A DNA stretch of 64,000 nucleotides from Pycnopodia helianthoides (taxonomy: Eukaryota; Echinodermata; Asteroidea; Forcipulatida; Asteriidae): contig CM063246.1 of the NCBI GenBank assembly GCA_032158295.1, positions 19,402,991 through 19,466,990 on the forward strand, read 5' to 3'. The notes beneath the pieces are model-generated. The model was not told the origin of the DNA. It ran no database searches and saw only the letters and a program-made list of their open reading frames with translations. The position numbers and the translations under genes are program-made. Below are positions 1 through 12,580 of this stretch, piece after piece; within the stretch, counting starts at the first letter, position 1, and each line of letters begins with the position of its first letter.

Positions 1-529
1 TCACAGGCCAGAGTGTTGAGAGTGAATAAAATCTATGATAAATTTTAACCTAGCCATAATTGTTTCTCGTTATGGGCAAGGGTTACACATTGTCCTCGTG
101 GTTAACTACAATCTACACCACAAAGTTTGTCACGAGACTGCATGCTCTTAAGGAGTTTGTCTGGGCTTGTTGGTTACTAAAATAATATTACATTTGGTTT
201 GATATAACTATATATTGATAAGTATGTGTATTTATACGTATATTTGTTTCAACAAATCCAAAATTGTCAGCGCAAAAACAAGATTGTTAGAGAAGACGAG
301 GAAAATTGGTTTTAGTTTCAATGGAAGGTAAACACCATATGAAAATTGTGTAGACAATTCGTCGGATAGCGCCCTCATTTGAGGCATCTTACTTCATCCT
401 AGTAATTTACCGTAAGGGGGGACACACACACCGTTGCAAGGGCGGGATTTGAAGCAGGGTCCACAGACTGAGGTAAAAAGGCTCACAAAAGAACCCACAG
501 ACACAACGAGATAAGAATTGTGAGTTTAC

Positions 530-2508
530 GTACTCGATGGCCGGCGGGTACACCCGCATCGACTCGTGTAACACCATATCCAAATAAGTCAGGTCGGAGA
601 CGTCCTGATAAATCAGCTTAGTACGATCACCGACGAGATCATCTATCTCTGCTATCAGGCGCTCCTGCACCTCTGGGTTAGTGGCCAACAAGTACGCGGT
701 GAAGCACAGGGTTGTCGTCGTCGTTTCGTAGTTGCCAAGGAAGAAGACTATGGACTAGAGCGGAAAGTTCAACAGATGCAGTCATGTTTAACGGCGCGTA
801 TACAAAGGTGACAGGGAAGCAGTAAGTGCAGTTTTAAGCCCAAGAACCCCTCATTGTCATTGTGTGAGCAAGTACATACATTTCGAACCAACCGTCCCAA
901 GTTAACTAATTTTGTTGGCATGTCAATTTAAGTGATGCTACGTCGGTAACAAAACCTATAATAATTATGGTTCCCTCTAACGTGCAATCAGCGTAAAGAC
1001 AACATACAATATTGGTTTAAAAAAAAAAAACACCTTAAAAAAAATGTAATTGATTCTTTCTGTCTCAGTGCTTTCCCCCGAGTGCTGGGGGAAAAAAAGC
1101 CCCAAGGAAATACTATTATTATCACACATCGGTGAAGGTAGCGAGGCACACAGGGGAAATATTTTGGGCATAGAATTTGACATACACTCTCAGAATGTCA
1201 TGAGAAATGATTTGGCTATCAATAGGGCCATCGCAGAATTTTCCTTTGAAAAAGCACAAAGAGTAACAAGCAATTTTGTAAATTTTAAAAATGGCGGCCA
1301 GTAGTTATACTACCAATATTTTTTGCAAGGGACTAACATGCGATGGCACTTCAGCCAAATGTGTTTTTAGTACCTGACTTACCAATGGTAAAACCTCCCA
1401 AACCCAAGAAGAAACAAATTATATATATTATATATATATATATAACGGCACGTTAAACCGGAGGTCGTTGGTTCAAATCCCGCTCTAGTCAATTTTTCTT
1501 TGTTCAACCCGAAATCATTTAAAAAATATACCAAGTCAGTTTCCCTTGTGGTTTATTATTTGATATCTGATATAAAAAGTCGCATCCCCTTAAGGTGATC
1601 CCCTGTCTGCTGCTTCCCAGGTTGTATCGTTACCTGGGTGTGATCCCTGGCTACACAGCAGTTTGCGGTTGAATGGCTTCTGACAGGCACCCCCGAACAA
1701 AGATATTGACAAAATAGGGAGACCGCCAACATAGGGCTAGATAGCTCAGTTGGTAGAGCGCCGGCACGTTAAACCGGAGGTCGTTGGTTCAAATCCCGCT
1801 CTAGTCAATTTTTCTTTGTTCAACCCGAAATCATTTAAAAAATATACCAAGTCAGTTTCCCTTGTGGTTTATTATTTGATATCTGATATAAAAAGTCGCA
1901 TCCCCTTAAGGTGATCCCCTGTCTGCTGCTTCCCAGGTTGTATCGTTACCTGGGTGTGATCCCTGGCTACACAGCAGTTTGCGGTTGAATGGCTTCTGAC
2001 AGGCACCCCCGAACAAAGATATTGACAAAATAGGGAGACCGCCAACATAGGGCTAGATAGCTCAGTTGGTAGAGCGCCGGCACGTTAAACCGGAGGTCGT
2101 TGGTTCAAATCCCGCTCTAGTCAATTTTTCTTTGTTCAACCCGAAATCATTTAAAAAATATACCAAGTCAGTTTCCCTTGTGGTTTATTATTTGATATCT
2201 GATATAAAAAGTCGCATCCCCTTAAGGTGATCCCCTGTCTGCTGCTTCCCAGGTTGTATCGTTACCTGGGTGTGATCCCTGGCTACACAGCAGTTTGCGG
2301 TTGAATGGCTTCTGACAGGCACCCCCGAACAAAGATATTGACAAAATAGGGAGACCGCCAACATAGGGCTAGATAGCTCAGTTGGTAGAGCGCCGGCACG
2401 TTAAACCGGAGGTCGTTGGTTCAAATCCCGCTCTAGTCAATTTTTCTTTGTTCAACCCGAAATCATTTAAAAAATATACCAAGTCAGTTTCCCTTGTGGT
2501 TTATTATT

Positions 2509-2544
<36 letters not shown>

Positions 2545-2598
2545 TGTAGGGTAGATGGCCTTAGCTTTCGATCCAAACCGGACCTTCGTCAGAGGCAA

Positions 2599-2635
<37 letters not shown>

Positions 2636-5600
2636 TTCTCCACCCCTGATGCAATGATAGCTACATCTATTGTACAACTGTTTACCATGGCAACAACTTC
2701 ATCGTCGGTGAGTTCACGTTTCCCATCGACGACGACCTTCTCTTCCTCTGGAGTATCTTCGTCCTGGAAATTGTGAGCTTTCATCATCAGCTGAAGAAAG
2801 TCCACATACTCCTACAAAAAGAAAAGAAAACAGGATTACAAATACCAGTTAATAAAGACCCGACCCCACTTTCTTACTTTCGTTTCCCTCTGGCTTAAGT
2901 GCCACTGAAGAATAAGGATGATTGCAAAACCAAAGGTCCCATACTCGAGTAATATTGTCATGTATTTCATGTGTTATTTATTGTGTGAATTTGATATCAT
3001 TCACTCGTACCTTTCGATTGGGGTCAGCTCTACGTGTGTTTATGATGTCCACGATTAAATTCCTGAAGAAATTAAAGGCTGGTATTGGGTGAATGGAAAA
3101 TCCAAGCCACTTGAACACGGGCTCCATCCACGAGAACATCACTGTGGGGTAAACATTTCAACAGGGATTTAATATAAAAAGCTTATACCAGTAGCAAAAT
3201 TCAGCAATACCAAAGTGAGTTAACTTCACATGGCATTCGTTGTTGGTAACTACCCCGCACGTTTGATGGTATACACCGGTCTACGGTTCCTATACCGGAA
3301 TCAATGATAGCATCTGTTGACATACCGCACAAGTACACATATAGAACCCTTCCACGATGCGGAACGAACCTCATGACAATGTGCGTCTACCAATTCCGCC
3401 ATTTTGGGAGTCAATACCTTTGTGTACATTTTGACTCCCAAAATGGCGGACAGGGCAGGCGCGTGTAAGTGAGTTGGTTTTGCGTAGTGAAACGGGGCAA
3501 TATAATAATAGGCCTATGTACTTGACGCACAACGAAGCACAAGCTTCCATAATATATTACGAACCAATCATATGGAAGCTTAGATCAGTACATGCAAATG
3601 TAATTAAACTTATTGGAAATGTAAGACTGGTGCTTGTTTTGGATATAGACAGGGGACCAGTCTACATGTAACATGCTTTTTGTCCACACGCAATATTCGT
3701 TTTGCTAAACAACTTTGTGTGTGGATGAAATGGGCTGTGTGTACCTAATTAAGTATTCAGTATTGTTATCGTTGAACTTGACGACGTTTTAAACCTACCA
3801 AAAATACCCCCCCCCCAAAAAAAAAAAAAACCAAAAACCAAAACAACAACAACAGCAACATTAACAAATAAATGAAAATTACAACAAAATTAATAAATAA
3901 TAAATAAGTAAAACATGAATAAATAAGTAAATAAAAAATAAATGTATAAGTAAATAGATAAATAAAAACATGAATAAAAAAATAAAAAATAAATACACAA
4001 TATAACAAAAATCATGCAAACAAACATTCGGCATCATGACTAGTTGGACTTCAATACTTACATATAATCATCCATGGGAGCTGAATTTCCTTGAATCCTT
4101 TGAAGAACGAATTTGCGTTGTCAATAAAGGTAGTATCGTCCTGGTTTTGTGTGTCAATCTTGGTAGCATAGCCGCACAGGGCACCAGACTCTATGGCAAA
4201 TGACCCAAGCATCCTACGGAGATACCAACAAGAAATACACAACAAAATAATCAGTCTGCAATTAATGCATTCGACAAATGTTTACAGAGTGAAGAGCGAA
4301 GTTATACATGACGGCGTTTGAAAACAGGTCAAGAGAGAACCATATGACCGCAAAACATTTCTGATGTCATGTTTAAACGGATTATAGAGATAGTTTTGTT
4401 TTAAAGGACAATCAAATAAACAACAATTACAAGACCGGAACGCACTCCTACTGTCAAAGAAACTTGACAGTTTAAAAGATTTTCTCTGTGTGGAGTGAGA
4501 AATAAATCTTATGGTTCAGTTCAAACTCCAAAAAAATCGTTAGAGGCGATGTAATGTTCTTTATAAAAAGAGGGGTTGGGGGAAGGCAGGGTAAAATGGC
4601 CGAGCATGAAGGAAAAGGATATTATTGAAAAAGGGGTTTATAAGTAGTACTTATTATGACAAATCTGCAAACAAATATAGATAAATATAGCGAAGTCCCT
4701 ACAAAACGATCATGGCAAGATAATGTTTAGACACAAAAGATCCTGCCAAATCTTATCGAGACTTACTTTGACATCTCCAAATCGCCTTTTCCCTCATCCA
4801 CGCGTTTCTGAACATTTGTAATGAACAGATCAGCACGGTCATTGACCAATTCCGCCATCTTCAGATATGCAACAAACAAATAAAAAAAGAACTAGAAATT
4901 GAGTATTTGTCCTGTGGACGAGCACAAAGCTGTTTCGTTTATGTTGATACCTGGTGACGTGCATGTCAACTATGACCAATGTTGATTCTCTGACCAGGGC
5001 CCAGTTTTATAGAGCTGCTTAAGCAGAAAATGTTGCTTATTAATATTCTGCTCAGCAGAAAAGAGCAGGATACCAGTCACAAATTGTACTTGTGACTAGG
5101 TAGTTTGGCTGGAAACCCTATTCTGGCAAGCATAATTTTGTTGTGCTTAGCTTCTTTTTGTGCTTAAGCAGTTCTATGAAATTGGGTCCTGGATTAGTAT
5201 TATACGTTGCGGTACACCATACGACACGGTATCAAAAGGTACAAAAAGTACAACATTTAATTCAAGTAACTATTTTTTACTACGGGACGCCTCGATACAC
5301 GAGCACACCATCGGAAATAAATACAATTGTTTTTAAGCTTGGATCGCACACCTTATTTCATACAGAGAAACAATACAACAAAATGTTTTAATATTTTGTA
5401 CTGGAACTTCCTTGGACCGGACAATACCAAAAGTATACACTGCCTTGAAGTCAATAGGATTTGGGGCAGAAAGTAAAATAATAAATAGTAATTAAAAAAT
5501 CAGAACAGCTAAAAATGTCAGCATAAAATTATTAACTCATTCAAAGAGCATGTTAGATAAAGAAATACATTAAATATCGGCGTTATAAAAATTACTTTAC

Positions 5601-8600
5601 AATGTATAAAGTCAAAGGGACAAACAAAGAAAGTAACGTCAAAAATCAACAAGAAAACAGGAAAAGCTAAATCATACTAAATATCAGAGTTTTGTTGTGA
5701 AGGGCACTTATAATAGTCAATGTACGGTGAGTTGCTTACCTTGCACATCTTGCTTCTGCTGAATGTTGGTGCAATGGTACTCCGCATTAACTTCCATCGA
5801 TCTCCCTTTAGACTCAGGAGATCATTGCTGAGGAGGTCCGGACGCAGAGGAAATATCTATGGGGGATAACAAACCAAACATTAACAGGTTCGCAGAAGGC
5901 GTATAGCAACGCTACCGCAGATTTGTCCATTGGAAAAAAAGATAAAATAACACGCAATAACAGCCATTTTGAAAATTGCTTGTTTTTTTAGCCATGCGAA
6001 ATCGGCATTCAAACTAGCAGAGTAGGCACAACTGGGGATTTTTGCAAATTTGAATGATGTTCGAGTAAATTGTTAAAATTAAAAGTTCACTGTTTTAATC
6101 GTATGACGCAAGACAACAGGTGCTGACATCTTAAGTTAAGTTTGAACTATTTCTGTGTCATCACTTTATTGATAAAGTGTGGATTATTTTTTTTTACGAA
6201 TCTGCACTCAAATGTAGATTTGTTACGAACCATACACACTCAAATGTAGACTCGTTACGAATATACACTCAACTCTTGATTCGTTACAAACTAAACTTAA
6301 ATGCTCAGCTGGAAACCGGATGTACATCAAAACACACCTGGAAATCATGATATCTTTCAATTCCAGTTAAAAAATTCACTTTAGTAAGACAAAAATTTAC
6401 TCATTATCGATAATTGATTTTATTTATATCATTACATAATCAATGCCTTTTTGGAGAATTGTTTCAGTCGGAAAATAGACTCTAAAGTGTAAAATTCGTG
6501 ACTACAGTGTACTCGCCTTCACCTCGTACATTCTATCCACGAAGCTACACTTTCTCATCCAATCTCCTTAACCGAATGATTGTTTTAAGGAGTGTGGGTT
6601 TGAATGAAACCACCTGGCCGTATAATTGCTGAAAATGATCGGTTAAAACCTATACATGTATTATTACTACTTTGGTATGGGAAGATAGATGTATAACACT
6701 CACTTGACGATCGCAGAAATTGTTGAATTTTTTGACAACGACCTCCTCAATCATGTTGAGGTCAGAGGTTATGATGGCCTTCCGCGCCCCCTCAAAAACA
6801 CTGTCGATGATAATACATTATTGTTGTTAATAAATGTACAAAACAAGGCTAAATTGCGTGTGCCATTTTGGAACATTTAAAAGGTACACGTCGGCTTTGT
6901 TTGGGCTATATTGGTTACTATTGTGGGTAAAAAGATTTCTCTAAATGGGTTATAAGCGAGTTAGCTTTACGTTAGATTATACAACTTCACTGATGCTGTT
7001 ACTGCATTGGGGATAAATGAACACAGTTATCTCTCTACCAATTACTGACTTGCATGTTAAGACTAGGATACAATACGTCTATATTCTTCTACATGTCAAA
7101 TTCATAGATTGAAAATATGTGTTAGAGAGGAATGTGTTTTTTAAAATTTAATTTGAAGCCAATTCATTTACGATTAATACAGCAAAATATGATGGTGATT
7201 GACAATCACTTTCGCTAAGGGGAAAATGTTTACGCAAACTTTTACTGAAATCAATTGCATAGGTTTGTAGACCTAGTCATATTATTGTAAGTAGGATTTA
7301 CAGTTGTGCATGGTGGAAGTATAACTAGGAGAGGTTTGCGGTGACACCATGTTAAATCTCTTTTGAGTAGTGTTGGTTCTGAAAAGAATCGGTGGTTAAC
7401 GACTCAACGTTTCGATCAGTATGCTCTGATTGTCTTCAGGAGAAGGTATACTTAAAAAAGATATAACAATAGAACACTATGATATAATTTTACACCTATA
7501 TAGATAATAGTATCTGATGAAATTGTTCGACTGCACGTTAATGATTTCAACTGAAAGTCATAAACTCTGCAGAGACTCAACAACATTCACAGAATAGGTA
7601 AAATCTTACCCGTATATTTTGCCATATTTGTTTCTCCATGCCTGGTGTGCTTCGTGCATTCCCTGGGTTCCAATAAAGACAACATAAGGTTTAAATTAAA
7701 CAACAATTACTATTCATTGACACTATTAACTGCTGGTAACTGTTTTACCTCCGGACAGTCTAGGCGTTATTCGCTTTTAGATTATGATTATTTTTGCAGG
7801 TATGTGCATCTTCAAAGCAGGCAACGACATAATGATACCGTTATACTCATGAAAGGATATATAATGAAAACGTGAAAGAAAAAAACATTTACAAATACAA
7901 TTGTTTATAGACCATGATACATGATTGAGGCATAACATTCAAACATTATGTGTTTGTTTTTTGCCGTGAAGAGCAAAAACAAACAAACAAACAAACAAAC
8001 AAACAAACAAACAAACAAACAAACAAACAAACAAACCCAACAAACAAACTTACCCCTCCATACGATAAAATGTTACCGAACAGTGGAAGTGGCGGCGGGC
8101 CTGACAGTCCAAGTTTCTTGAAGTAAGTCCTCCTCTTGTATGTGCTCCTGACAAATTGAAGACATCGATAAAATGTTTGTTACTGAGAGACAGGATTAAG
8201 CCAAAACTAGATGCTCACGAAAAACTGTCCCAGAATGCCAGAAAAATACCATATACGGATAGCTACGACCCATGCACGATCAGCCAAGGTGAACACTTGA
8301 CACGATATAAGCAACAAAATGAATAACAACTAACTATCAATAGTTAATTAGTTTGGTATATAGTCAATGTATTGTCTTGAGTTATTATATTTAGTTAGTA
8401 AATGGTGCTATCTTCCAGAAAATGTGTACCAGTATTTCCGACATTTTGTTTACTAAAGAAATGCGGTCGTTGTTTGGTAACCATTGAGAGTTTATGTAGG
8501 GCCATTTCCCCCCCAATATCCAAGGCTTTCACTTCGGCCACGGCTGTCACTCCTCCTGTAATGTTAAAAAGCCTGCATTTTCAACACAAAGCACATTTTG

Positions 8601-9095
8601 GCAGCTGCCGTATAGCCGAAGCCGGAGCCAGAGCCATCCCTCTAAAACATTAACAACTTTTACGAATACTTCCTACAACAGCCAAAGCTTTGTATCCTTA
8701 TTATTAGCATCAACGTTTTTTGATCGGTTTATTAGAATTGATTTCGTAAGAATGGATTATGTGCGCCAAATATTTCATCAAAAGCGTATAGCTCTAAATC
8801 CATGTCTTCACTTTTACCACGAAGCAATTGGCTGGAGTGCTAACTCCCCGTTATACACACACATAATAGGTCTAGTACTTTTTATCATTACAACAAAACT
8901 GAACAACAAGCCTATTCACCTTTACAGATGCACATTAATCGTTAAAATACAGAAACAATGAACATGGTACTAATTTTATCAGTTTTAAATCTAGGGAGCT
9001 TAAAATACTCGATTAAAAAAAGAGAGAGATAGAGATTGTTCTTACCATGCAAGTAGAGCAACAATCAAGCCAATCAAGGCAAGCGTTACAGACAT
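530..9095 (-). CDS. Cytochrome P450, CYP3/CYP5-type, 10 exons, 3' end off window
   Basis: Haem monooxygenase expected in the ER membrane. I assembled ten phase-consistent exons (1137 nt, 379 codons): 9046-9095, 8054-8147, 7610-7662, 6704-6800, 5740-5856, 4767-4858, 4062-4213, 3011-3141, 2686-2811, 530-754, all with GT-AG introns. Exon 1 starts at ATG 9095 and encodes a short hydrophobic anchor (MSVTLALIGLIVALLAW). Exon 2 carries the proline-rich hinge GPPPLPLFG. Next come the helix-C region (GDRWKLMRSTIAPTFS), the I-helix (LGNYETT, shifted from the usual AGYETT) and the K-helix ExxR as HESMR in exon 10. The PERF region and the Cys-pocket exons must lie left of base 1. Lengths of exons 2 and 3 (94 and 53 nt) fit what I remember of vertebrate CYP3A genes. 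Intron 9 contains the SINE-like array at 1447-2513. Substrate cannot be told from sequence. Family call strong, subfamily uncertain. Confidence 0.9.
1447..2513 (+). repeat. Tandem array of a 316-bp tRNA-SINE-like unit, about 3.4 copies
   Basis: Near-identical units recur with a period of 316 bp: the tRNA-like segment starts at 1734, 2050 and 2366, and the array opens mid-unit at 1447. Each unit has an A-box-like stretch (TAGCTCAGTTGGTAGAGC), a B-box-like GGTTCAAATCCC and complementary ends GGCTAGA/TCTAGTC that can pair as an acceptor stem. The would-be anticodon loop has C, not U, before GTT, so this is a tRNA-derived repeat rather than a working tRNA. (TA)n runs abut both edges (about 1420-1444 and 2511-2539). 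Diverged single copies occur at about 44990-45180 and 63600-63865. Confidence 0.85.
2600..2634. repeat. A-run followed by (AT)n microsatellite
   Basis: Simple repeat lying just downstream of the exon-9 splice donor of the P450 gene, within its intron 9. No other content. Confidence 0.9.
3396..3449. repeat. Perfect 19-bp inverted repeat (hairpin)
   Basis: Arms CCGCCATTTTGGGAGTCAA (3396-3414) and its exact reverse complement (3431-3449) are separated by 16 bp. Lies in intron 7 of the P450 gene. Probably the remnant of a very short MITE. Confidence 0.8.
3800..4010. repeat. A-rich simple sequence (AAATA/ATAA-like)
   Basis: Low-complexity stretch in P450 intron 7 with a C-run/A-run junction at about 3806-3832. 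Open frames through it are compositional artefacts. Confidence 0.8.
4997..5190. mobile_element. MITE, GGGCCCAGTTT... family
   Basis: Terminal inverted repeats: GGGCCCAGTTTTATAGAGCT at the left and its imperfect complement (ending GAAATTGGGTCC) at the right. Other copies: 35216-35345 (partial), 46603-46799, and one split at 13727-13752 / 21184-21345. Lies in P450 intron 5. Confidence 0.75.
7318..7450. repeat. Penelope-like element tail fragment
   Basis: Contains the motif GTTTGCGGTGACACCATG and, further on, CTCAACGTTTCGATCAG. Read on the minus strand the latter encodes SPEDNQSILIETLSR, which resembles the tail downstream of the core of Penelope-like elements. Related ends occur at 27893-27985, 29590-29690 and 51870-51945. 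Assignment is inference. Confidence 0.4.
7978..8036. repeat. (CAAA)n microsatellite
   Basis: About 14 copies of CAAA, just downstream of the exon-2 splice donor of the P450 gene. A similar run sits at 45846-45922. Confidence 0.95.
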
Positions 9096-10576
9096 GACGA
9101 GCTACGGACAAACTCTTCCACGAATCCTTCACAAAATGTTGTCTCGAGCGAATGACTGGGCGGATAAGAAATTTGCCAAATCTTTCTTCCCCTCTTCCCG
9201 GCACACAATTCTGAATCCCTTCTTGGACCTGCCGCCGGATGCTTGCAGATAATCGAAGTGATTTTTTAACAGCTTGTACACCAGATAAAGCATTACCCGC
9301 ACATCAAAGCATAATTGTTATTCACGGGCTTTAAAAAGTTTTGTATTTTTTTTCGTACCAGCACAAAACTGGATCATTGCTGTCTTCATATTAACACGTC
9401 GTTTTAGAAATAGCGGTGAACTTGTTGGTTTGCTTCATTGATTTTGATGGATTCGAATCACCGAATCAGACAACGATTAGACCAGACTCGCCACAAAAAA
9501 ATCTCGACCATACTGAATTTTATAGCACTCGTGACGCCATCAACTGCCTTGCCTAAGTAAAGGGACCAACCAACTATCATTTGGATCCACTTGCAAGAGT
9601 CTTTTTAAGTTTTTAAATTATCTTTTTTGAATGGGCTGTATGCGGCACCGTAACAATTTCAAAGGGGTTCTGATGTTGTTTGGTAATGAACAGGGGGGGG
9701 GATTTGTTGTTTTGTCGAAGGAAATGTACCACGTGATGACTACATAATTTATTGATTATATTTTTTTTCAAGTTGGAATTTGGATGTATGATGCATTATT
9801 GAAAACTCTAAAAGAAAAGTAGATTTGGTTCAATTCGTTTCAAATAAAATGAACATAATACAAGTTAAACCAATGTCATGGAGCTGTTTATGATTGGTAA
9901 TGAGCGCGGGGAGGGGGAGGGGCCTTGTCGAAAACGTTCCCACGCCAATATTGTATTTGATGAATTCTGGTTGCTCGTGTATGGTTGTAGGCCTTTGTTG
10001 CGTTTGTTGAAAACTACAGGAAAGGGAAAAGGTACCCTTCGGCATTGATGAAAAATGTAAATGCTGTATTGTGACACTGTATTGCTTGCTATTTTCCACA
10101 TACAATAATAATAAATAGATCATCTCGTTATCTAATACATCATCTCAGCTGATGGACAAAATTCACAAAGATTTCGAAACATTTCCCACTTTAATCAAAA
10201 TATATTCTCCAAATTTGAATATCAAAGTACTTTCGAAGTAAAATAGCGACTGACAACAGACGATAACAAAATGTGCACGACAAGCTGCCGGACACACTCA
10301 TGGTTTACACCACATACCAATATACCAAACAACCATCAAAATAATCACAACTTATTATGGCTTTGTACAAAATATGCCTATTGAACCCAACAAATTCATC
10401 AACTTATAGGACTATCGTACCATGTACGAACACAACAAAAACACTCCGTGTTACTAACTAAACCACATACAAAAACCCAACCCTGCTTTCTGTCTTGTTC
10501 AATCTGTACAACTAGCATCCACATTTTTATTATTATTATTTTTTTTTACAGGAACCCCATAATGCCAAACAAAACA

Positions 10577-10869
10577 AAACATGTTTACCATCTCCGCCCG
10601 CTTCCTCTTTAGAGGCCTCCTTTCTTTTTAAGGATAATATTTTAACGATCTCTGACGAAAAAAGCAGTTTTAAAACAAACAAGATCGTATTTTTAGACTT
10701 AAGCACACCAAAAATACACACAGAAAAAAGCTGGCAACCATCTTGAAAAATAGCCCGGCCGATTGACTTGAACAATGTGTCGGGCGGTCATTTTTGCAAA
10801 AAGAAGAAGAAGAAGAAAAAAAAGGCCCTCCTCCTTCCTCTTCACAAAAAGGCAGGACGCTAAACATGA
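10577..10869 (+). mobile_element. MITE, family shared with 61427-61702
   Basis: About 290 bp, matched in reverse orientation by 61427-61702. Shared blocks include CCGCCCGCTT, AAAAATACGATC (or complement), CAACCATCTTGAAAAATAGC and GGCAGGACGCTAAACATG. Terminal inverted repeats resemble AAACATGTTTAGCGTCC. Two copies in opposite orientation support a mobile family. Confidence 0.7.
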
Positions 10870-11452
10870 TTTACAATTTTATTTTAGAAAATGTACAGCC
10901 CTTGGAGTATGGCAAGTACCACGAGAGGTATCCGGGCACTTCGGCAACATGCACAAACTCAGCACATGCACAAACACAAATTTGGCACCCATTCCAAAAC
11001 GGCCGATTACCGGTTCCTACGCAGGGATTCAAGAGGATCTGGGCTTTATGGGGATTTATTAGAGTACCTGTCAAGGATCATAGCCCATTAGCCATAGTAA
11101 GCAAAACCAGGAGGATTTAGAAGGATCCGGGTACTATGACCTTAAGCCCCTTTTCTTACACTGAAGGATAGGATAGACCCCTTGCATATGACGTCACAAG
11201 CCCCCCCCCCCCACTGTAGTTCCCTCACTGAGGTCAATGAAGAGCTATCATTAGCTGAGAGTTGTGCGCAGCGCGTACATGGCGTGCACGTTTCCTTTGT
11301 TTGACATCAACGGTGGATATGACGTCACTTGAGTAGGGCGCCCTCAACTAGAGGTCATGGCTGATCCTGTGCGCCGCGCGTACACAGCTGCATGCGCGTT
11401 TTTCATAGTTTTACTTCTAAGATGGTGGCTTGATGGCGTCTATTGAGACTAT

Positions 11453-11612
11453 GGCCCTTTTCGAATCCACGGCTTCGGCTCCGGATTGGGCTTCAGGCCC
11501 AGTTTTCTTGTCTGAATCCCTGACCGCAAAGCATGCGTACGTTAAAATAATTGAGGGAGCCTAGCTAGCCTGAGCCGATCTTGGAGCCGAAGCCGTGAAT
11601 TCGAAAAGGGCC
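11453..11612. mobile_element. MITE with about 30-bp inverted termini
   Basis: Left end GGCCCTTTTCGAATCCACGG continues as CTTCGGCTCC; the right end GGAGCCGAAGCCGTGAATTC then GAAAAGGGCC is its near-perfect complement. Flanked on both sides by TAT, a possible 3-bp target duplication. Confidence 0.8.
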
Positions 11613-12198
11613 TATGTTTGTAAGCAAAATGGCCTATAGTCCGTTCGGTAGTGTGATAATACAATTTCGTGGGGGTGAATGTTCCGCTCACCAACAAACC
11701 CGAGTGCGATCGCTACCATTTGTTCTACTTAAAAAAATAAAAGTAAAAAAGCCCAAGGCATGTTTCATAATCTTACCCAACACTCAACACCATTAAATTA
11801 CACATGAGAATACAATACGTTTAGAGTACCATTATAAAAATACTTACTAAATACTTAGATACTTTGACTGATCATAGCTGATATGTTATTTATAATATAC
11901 TGGTAATAAATCGACATATCCATTGCAATGCAATGGATAAATGTAGGAAAATCTTTTTAAAAGTTTCAAGATATCAAACAAATATTCGGACTATTTGTTT
12001 GTTCGTTGGGGTGTTTGTTTGTTGTTTAGGTTTTTTTTTTTTATGACTTATGTATTTTAATACATTATATAAAGCTTTGATTTTCCTTTCACATGTTTTT
12101 TTTGCAAAGCCTCAGTATTCTCTCAGAATTATCAGTTTCTGTCGTATGTTGCGTTTGGACACTGACCTTTGGCTAACATTTTTTCTTGACTAGTACCT

Positions 12199-12580
12199 TT
12201 AAAGGAACATTACATAATTGGTTTTTGCTAACAAAAAAGTTGCTGACAGTGTAAGCACTTTATGTAATCCACCATATACATAAACTGACAAACCTGTATA
12301 AGTTTGAGATCGATCGGCCATCTGGGTCACGAGAAAATAGTGAAAAGGCGATTACACATTTGCATGAAATCATACAGATTCAACAAACGAATAAAACGCT
12401 CACTGAGCGATAAACTCCAATCGGAAAATTAGTTTATTCATTTCTCTCTAATATGGCATTTCAGACATAAATATTTCAAGGGATGTTTTCTACTATCATC
12501 ATCATTAGACCGTGTAAGTTTTATGTAAATCTGTGATCAAAAGTATATTTTTTCTTACCAATTCTGTAATGTTCCTTTAA
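12199..12580 (-). mobile_element. 374-bp non-autonomous copy of the 7.4-kb TTAA transposon
   Basis: Element 12203-12576 between two TTAA copies (12199-12202 and 12577-12580). Ends are AGGAACATTACATAATTGG and, inverted, AGGAACATTACAGAATTGG. Its first about 165 bp match the reverse complement of 21015-21179, the right end of the large element. Its last about 210 bp match the reverse complement of 13757-13950, the left end. It has the structure of an internal-deletion derivative and lies in the opposite orientation. Confidence 0.9.

Larger units (their letters stand above)
9096..12198. other. Gene-free interval with MITEs
   Basis: Upstream region of the P450 gene. No exon-like reading frame with splice signals was found on either strand; the longer open frames around 9830-10120 and 10670-11120 overlap repeats or low-complexity sequence. 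Contains MITEs at 10577-10869 and 11453-11612. No TATA box could be assigned with confidence. Confidence 0.6.

Noticed and set aside
1734..1807. Three apparent tRNA genes in a row
   Set aside because: Acceptor and B box look good, but the anticodon loop lacks U33 and the fifth anticodon-stem pair, and identical sequence recurs as part of a 316-bp dispersed repeat; treated as tRNA-derived SINE.
2467..2805. ORF extending past P450 exon 9 into YIYIYIYIFF
   Set aside because: The exon ends at donor ATG/GTAAAC (2686); the rest is translated (AT)n intron.
7405..7450. Possible hammerhead ribozyme (CTGATCGAAACG on the minus strand)
   Set aside because: The CUGAUGA...GAAA core lacks the GA and a stem II; no matching cleavage-site helix could be drawn.
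9830..10123. Two overlapping minus ORFs of 78-97 codons
   Set aside because: No Met context, domains or splice signals; composition matches the surrounding non-coding sequence.
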